The position numbers and the translations under genes are program-made. Source: Planococcus maitriensis (lineage in GTDB: Bacteria; Bacillota; Bacilli; Bacillales_A; Planococcaceae). Taken from it: DNA of 64,000 bases. Positions within the stretch are counted from its first letter, which is position 1. Each line of letters begins with the position of its first letter. The stretch covers positions 1,232,282 through 1,296,281 of the forward strand of contig NZ_QLZQ01000001.1 of assembly GCF_003289925.1 (NCBI RefSeq), given 5' to 3'. Positions 61,269-64,000 of this stretch are shown here, piece after piece. The notes under the pieces were generated by a model, which saw nothing but the letters and a program-made list of their open reading frames with translations, did not search any database and was not told where the DNA came from.

Positions 61269-61688
61269 ATGAAATTCAAAGACTTTTTATCTTCGATCGG
61301 CATCGGTTCGGTCAAAGTGGACACTGTAGTGGAAAGGCCGCATCTTGAGGAAGGCGAAACACTGAATGGTACCGTCTACTTGGACGGGGGGAGCGGCGAT
61401 CAGGAAATCGATTACATCGAACTGCAAGTGGTTCGCTTGGTGGAAGATTACAGGGAAGACAGCGATTTTGATTTTTATGAAACGCCGGTTGCCAAGCAGA
61501 GCTTGGAATTTGCGGGCGCCGTTAAGTCAAAGAACACGGTCATGCAGCAATTCGAAATCGTGCCAGATGAACGCTGGGTATTGGAGAACGCCAATGCGAA
61601 GCTGATCTTGCGGACCATTGTCCATGTGAAAAATGGCGTCGATGTCCAAGATGAAGATGAAATCACGTACGGCAAGATCGATAGCTGA
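61269..61688 (+). CDS. Short Spo0M-like protein (arrestin-like fold)
   Basis: A 139-residue protein matching the N-terminal half of Spo0M (S-I-G-I-G-S-V-K-V-D-T near the start; G-G-S-G-D-Q-E-I near residue 41). B. subtilis Spo0M is about 258 residues, so this is roughly half. No frameshift or lost reading frame follows; a terminator starts 43 nt after the stop. It may be a compact version rather than a broken gene. Planococcus often does not sporulate, so its role is likely not in sporulation. Confidence 0.8.
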   Translation: MKFKDFLSSIGIGSVKVDTVVERPHLEEGETLNGTVYLDGGSGDQEIDYIELQVVRLVEDYREDSDFDFYETPVAKQSLEFAGAVKSKNTVMQQFEIVPDERWVLENANAKLILRTIVHVKNGVDVQDEDEITYGKIDS

Positions 61689-61730
61689 GCAATGAAACGA
61701 TGGATAAGTAATATTATTATGTAAACCAGA

Positions 61731-61765
61731 ACGCTCTCCTTCACTGCAGAAGGAGGGTGTTTATT
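61731..61765 (+). terminator. Weak intrinsic terminator after the Spo0M-like gene
   Basis: Stem acgctctccttc / gaaggagggtgt (10 of 12 paired) followed by TTTATT. Confidence 0.55.
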
Positions 61766-61903
61766 CAATATGCAAATGTCACTCTTGAAAGGCATCAGAA
61801 GGCTAGGGATGATAAGGACCCGACAGTTTTTGCGGCGGGAAGAATACATGGTGAAAAAACGGGTAAAGAAGACGAGACAAGTTTTTGAGGAGGAATCCAA
61901 CAA

Positions 61904-62116
61904 ATGGAAGCAGCAAAAAAGTTCCGCGTCGTATATCATTTCGGAGGAGGCGTCGAAGCGGCCAGTACCGTCGAAGCCGATACGCCAAAACAAGCAGTCA
62001 GTGGCCTGGATGCGGATGATTTCCGCGAATTTGTCGGCGACAATGACACGTATTACCAGTTTAAGATGGATGAAGTCAAAATGGTCAGCGTCACTGAAGT
62101 TAAAGACGGACAATGA
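61904..62116 (+). CDS. 70-aa protein of unknown function
   Basis: A 70-residue acidic protein (starts MEAAKKFRVVYHFGGGVEAA; ends VSVTEVKDGQ). The ATG is preceded by GAGGAGGAAT. The strand of beta-rich N-terminal residues and acidic tail gives no known family. It lies between the Spo0M-like gene and selO and ends near a bidirectional terminator. Confidence 0.65.
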   Translation: MEAAKKFRVVYHFGGGVEAASTVEADTPKQAVSGLDADDFREFVGDNDTYYQFKMDEVKMVSVTEVKDGQ

Positions 62117-62136
62117 TCGGAGCGACGCAGACAACC

Positions 62137-62174
62137 GAAAACCCCCTGCCTTTTTGCCGGCAGGGGGTTTTTTC
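62137..62174. terminator. Bidirectional terminator
   Basis: Stem aaaaccccctgcc / ggcagggggtttt between the 70-aa gene and the convergent selO. Confidence 0.92.
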
Positions 62175-63633
62175 ATGTCCCGCAATAGGTCTGGTATGGC
62201 GGAGTTGAAGGGGGCGGAGCGGCCGTATAGGGCTGCTGCTCCTTGGAATGGGCATACGGGTTTTGAAGGGTGGCCAATAGCTTTTCCATCACCCCATAAT
62301 CCCCCTGCAAAGAAGCTTCCAGTGCCGCTTCGACACGGTGGTTCCGGGGGATGACGGCCGGGTTTCGGCTCTTCATCAATTCCAGGATTTCCTGGGCTGG
62401 ACGGCCCTCTTGCCGTTGCCGGGATTTCCAGCGCTTGTGCCAGTCCATGAAAGCTTCGCTGTTTAACAGTTGAGGTTCGTCAACTTCCTCGAAGGTCAAG
62501 GAACGGAATGTGTTGGTATAATCGGCTTGGTTTTCTTGCATCAATTCCAGTAACCCCTCGATCAATTGTTGATCGTCTGGCATCTCGGTGAACAAGCCCA
62601 ATTTTTCGCGCATGCCAGCCATATACAATTGATGTTGCAGTTTGACATATTCCTCGAGTGCGTCCTGAAGAGAAGACAATGCCTCTTTTTCAGGGCGGTC
62701 ATCCAGTAGAGGGAACAGGGACTCGGCAAAGCGCGCCAGATTCCAGCCTCCGATGAGCGGCTGGTTTCGGTAGGCATAGCGGCCGCCGGCGTCAATCGAG
62801 CTGAAGACCGCGGATTCATCATAACGGTCCAGGAAAGCGCACGGGCCATAATCGATCGTTTCGCCGCTGATTGCCATATTGTCTGTGTTCATGACCCCAT
62901 GGACAAAACCGGCGAGCTGCCATTTCGCGATGAGTGCAGCCTGACGTCCAGCCGCCTGCCGGAACAATTCAATATAGCGGTCTGGCCCGGTGATGTCCGG
63001 GAAATGGCGATGGATGGTGTAATCGGCTAAAGCCTTCAAATCTTCAGTGGAACGGTATTTTGCGGCGAATTGGAAAGTGCCGACACGGATATGGCTCGAG
63101 GCCACCCGTGTCAGGATCGCTCCAGGCTCTGCAGAATAACGCTGGATTTTTTCTCCTGTCAGTACGACTGCGAGGCTTCTGCTCGTTGGAATGCCGAGCG
63201 CATGCATACTTTCGCTGATGATGTACTCGCGCAGCATGGGGCCGAGAGAAGCGCGGCCGTCCCCGCTTCGTGAAAAGGGCGTGATTCCTGCACCTTTCAA
63301 TTGAATGTCGAAAAGCTGGCCCGCTGGAGTTTGCTGTTCACCGATCAAGATAGCGCGGCCGTCGCCGAGCATCGTGAATTGGCCGAATTGATGGCCGGCA
63401 TACGCCTGGGCGAGCGGAAAGCTGTTTTCTGGAAAACGATTGCCTGCGAACACTTGGAGGAATTCAGGGCTGTCCAGCTGGCCCGTGTCCAGGCCGAGCG
63501 TTTTCGCCAATGGTTCGTTTGCAATGACCAATTTAGGCGATGAAACCGGATTGGCTTCCATCGGTGCATACAAGGTTTTCGGCAGGCTTGCATAACTATT
63601 CTGCAGTTTCCAGCCGGTTTCTGTGTAGTTCAT
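62173..63633 (-). CDS. selO: SelO family protein adenylyltransferase (YdiU/UPF0061)
   Basis: A 486-residue pseudokinase-fold enzyme that transfers AMP to proteins. The conserved Q-L-K-G-A-G-x-T-P-F-S-R-x-G-D-G-R-A near residue 115 and the H-G-V-M-N-T-D-N-M region near 245 mark the active site. SelO is linked to redox stress. The ATG at 63633 follows GGAGG; a longer frame has no site. It is convergent with the 70-aa gene. Confidence 0.92.
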   Translation of the reverse strand: MNYTETGWKLQNSYASLPKTLYAPMEANPVSSPKLVIANEPLAKTLGLDTGQLDSPEFLQVFAGNRFPENSFPLAQAYAGHQFGQFTMLGDGRAILIGEQQTPAGQLFDIQLKGAGITPFSRSGDGRASLGPMLREYIISESMHALGIPTSRSLAVVLTGEKIQRYSAEPGAILTRVASSHIRVGTFQFAAKYRSTEDLKALADYTIHRHFPDITGPDRYIELFRQAAGRQAALIAKWQLAGFVHGVMNTDNMAISGETIDYGPCAFLDRYDESAVFSSIDAGGRYAYRNQPLIGGWNLARFAESLFPLLDDRPEKEALSSLQDALEEYVKLQHQLYMAGMREKLGLFTEMPDDQQLIEGLLELMQENQADYTNTFRSLTFEEVDEPQLLNSEAFMDWHKRWKSRQRQEGRPAQEILELMKSRNPAVIPRNHRVEAALEASLQGDYGVMEKLLATLQNPYAHSKEQQPYTAAPPPSTPPYQTYCGT

Positions 63634-63738
63634 TGGAGCGCCTCCTATCGACAATTTGTGGAGCATGTCTTTCTGTTATTATAGCCGCAATGAAATCCTT
63701 GAAACAACCATAGCGGGCTGGCTCGTGCAAATAGAAAA

Positions 63739-63776
63739 GCTTGAGCCGTACACCTATCGAAAGGCGCGGCTCAAGC
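63739..63776 (-). terminator. Terminator of the citrate synthase gene
   Basis: A 10-bp perfect stem (gcttgagccg / cggctcaagc) with an 18-nt loop, then TTTTC on the minus strand. Confidence 0.8.
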
Positions 63777-63790
63777 TATTGGTAATCCTC

Positions 63791-64000
63791 TTAACGTTCT
63801 TCAACTGGCACGTATGTCTGCATGCCAGGCCCGATGTATTCCGCACGCGGGCGGATCAGGCGGTTGTTGGAATATTGCTCCAGGATGTGCGCGAGCCAGC
63901 CCGACGCACGGGAGACCGCGAAGATCGGCGTGAACAGGTCATGCTCGATGTTCAAGGAGTGGTAAACCGATGCCGAATAGAAATCGACGTTTGGCGGAAG
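63791..64000 (-). CDS. citZ: Citrate synthase, C-terminal 69 residues (partial)
   Basis: The gene enters from the right edge. The visible end holds the conserved [12 protein letters not shown], then [15 protein letters not shown] and [10 protein letters not shown], which match B. subtilis CitZ. It condenses acetyl-CoA and oxaloacetate to citrate. The N-terminal part is outside the window. It is the first TCA gene seen besides odhAB. Confidence 0.9.
   Translation of the reverse strand, partial: LPPNVDFYSASVYHSLNIEHDLFTPIFAVSRASGWLAHILEQYSNNRLIRPRAEYIGPGMQTYVPVEER

Noticed and set aside
61770..62354. A 194-codon plus-strand frame
   Set aside because: It overlaps the better supported 70-aa gene in another frame, passes through a terminator and the selO end, and its composition is unlike a protein gene.
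1..64000. CRISPR arrays, prophage, tRNA and rRNA genes
   Set aside because: Looked for but not seen: no regularly spaced short repeats, no integrase or structural phage genes, no tRNA-like cloverleaf with CCA end.

Overview
This window is chromosomal DNA from a Gram-positive Bacillales bacterium of roughly 50% GC, most likely Planococcus or a close relative in the Planococcaceae. Gene order repeatedly matches the Bacillus subtilis core chromosome (ypsC-ypvA-ypwA; ypdP with an RNase H-like gene and ypeQ; ypgQ and ypgR; yphP-ypiP; ypjP-thy-dfrA-ypkP; ypmR-ypmS-msr; odhAB near a yojNO-like pair; xpaC-telA). The murG, msrA-msrB-yozE and thyA types look more like staphylococcal ones. I found no prophage, integrase, transposase, CRISPR array, rRNA or tRNA.

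Layout. 1-9.3 kb: end of an rRNA methyltransferase gene, a DinG-type helicase, an M32 carboxypeptidase, an SDR enzyme, a double dynamin (DynA) and a sulfurtransferase. 9.3-19.4 kb: a CNNM/CorC-type membrane protein, an amidohydrolase, SDR enzymes, an S66 peptidase, an acetyltransferase, a sugar dehydrogenase lipoprotein, small membrane proteins, and an RNase H-like gene with the queuosine-precursor transporter ypdP behind a preQ1-I riboswitch. 19.5-26.7 kb: zinc-finger protein, cold-shock protein, HD hydrolase, ABC-F ATPase, CvfC, an AT-rich patch beside an Excalibur-domain gene, bacilliredoxin and a methyltransferase.

27-42.6 kb: ypjP, the folate/dTMP pair thyA-dfrA, an acyltransferase, DegV, YpmR/YpmS, msrA-msrB, deoD, a C-terminal processing protease, a CobW GTPase, a MATE exporter, murG-dapF and a diguanylate cyclase. 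42.8-50.7 kb: odhAB, DedA and a MoxR/VWA pair. 51.2-64 kb: telA-xpaC, cold-shock genes, a second ABC-F, an MFS exporter, a second msrA, an LCP ligase, a PerM-type transporter, a short Spo0M, SelO and the end of citZ.

The most unusual feature is a pair of related non-coding elements (382 and 473 bp, in opposite orientation), each lying between convergent genes. Each is bracketed by about 36-bp direct copies of that locus's own intrinsic terminator. In one copy the duplicated block even carries the last codon and stop of the neighbouring gene. This looks like a non-autonomous mobile repeat that inserts into bidirectional terminators. Other points are the preQ1-I aptamer overlapping the ypdP Shine-Dalgarno, a nested hairpin with a terminator-like core in a cold-shock leader, a terminator palindrome that encodes the matching C-termini of two unrelated convergent genes, and two very short membrane-peptide genes (25 and 39 aa).
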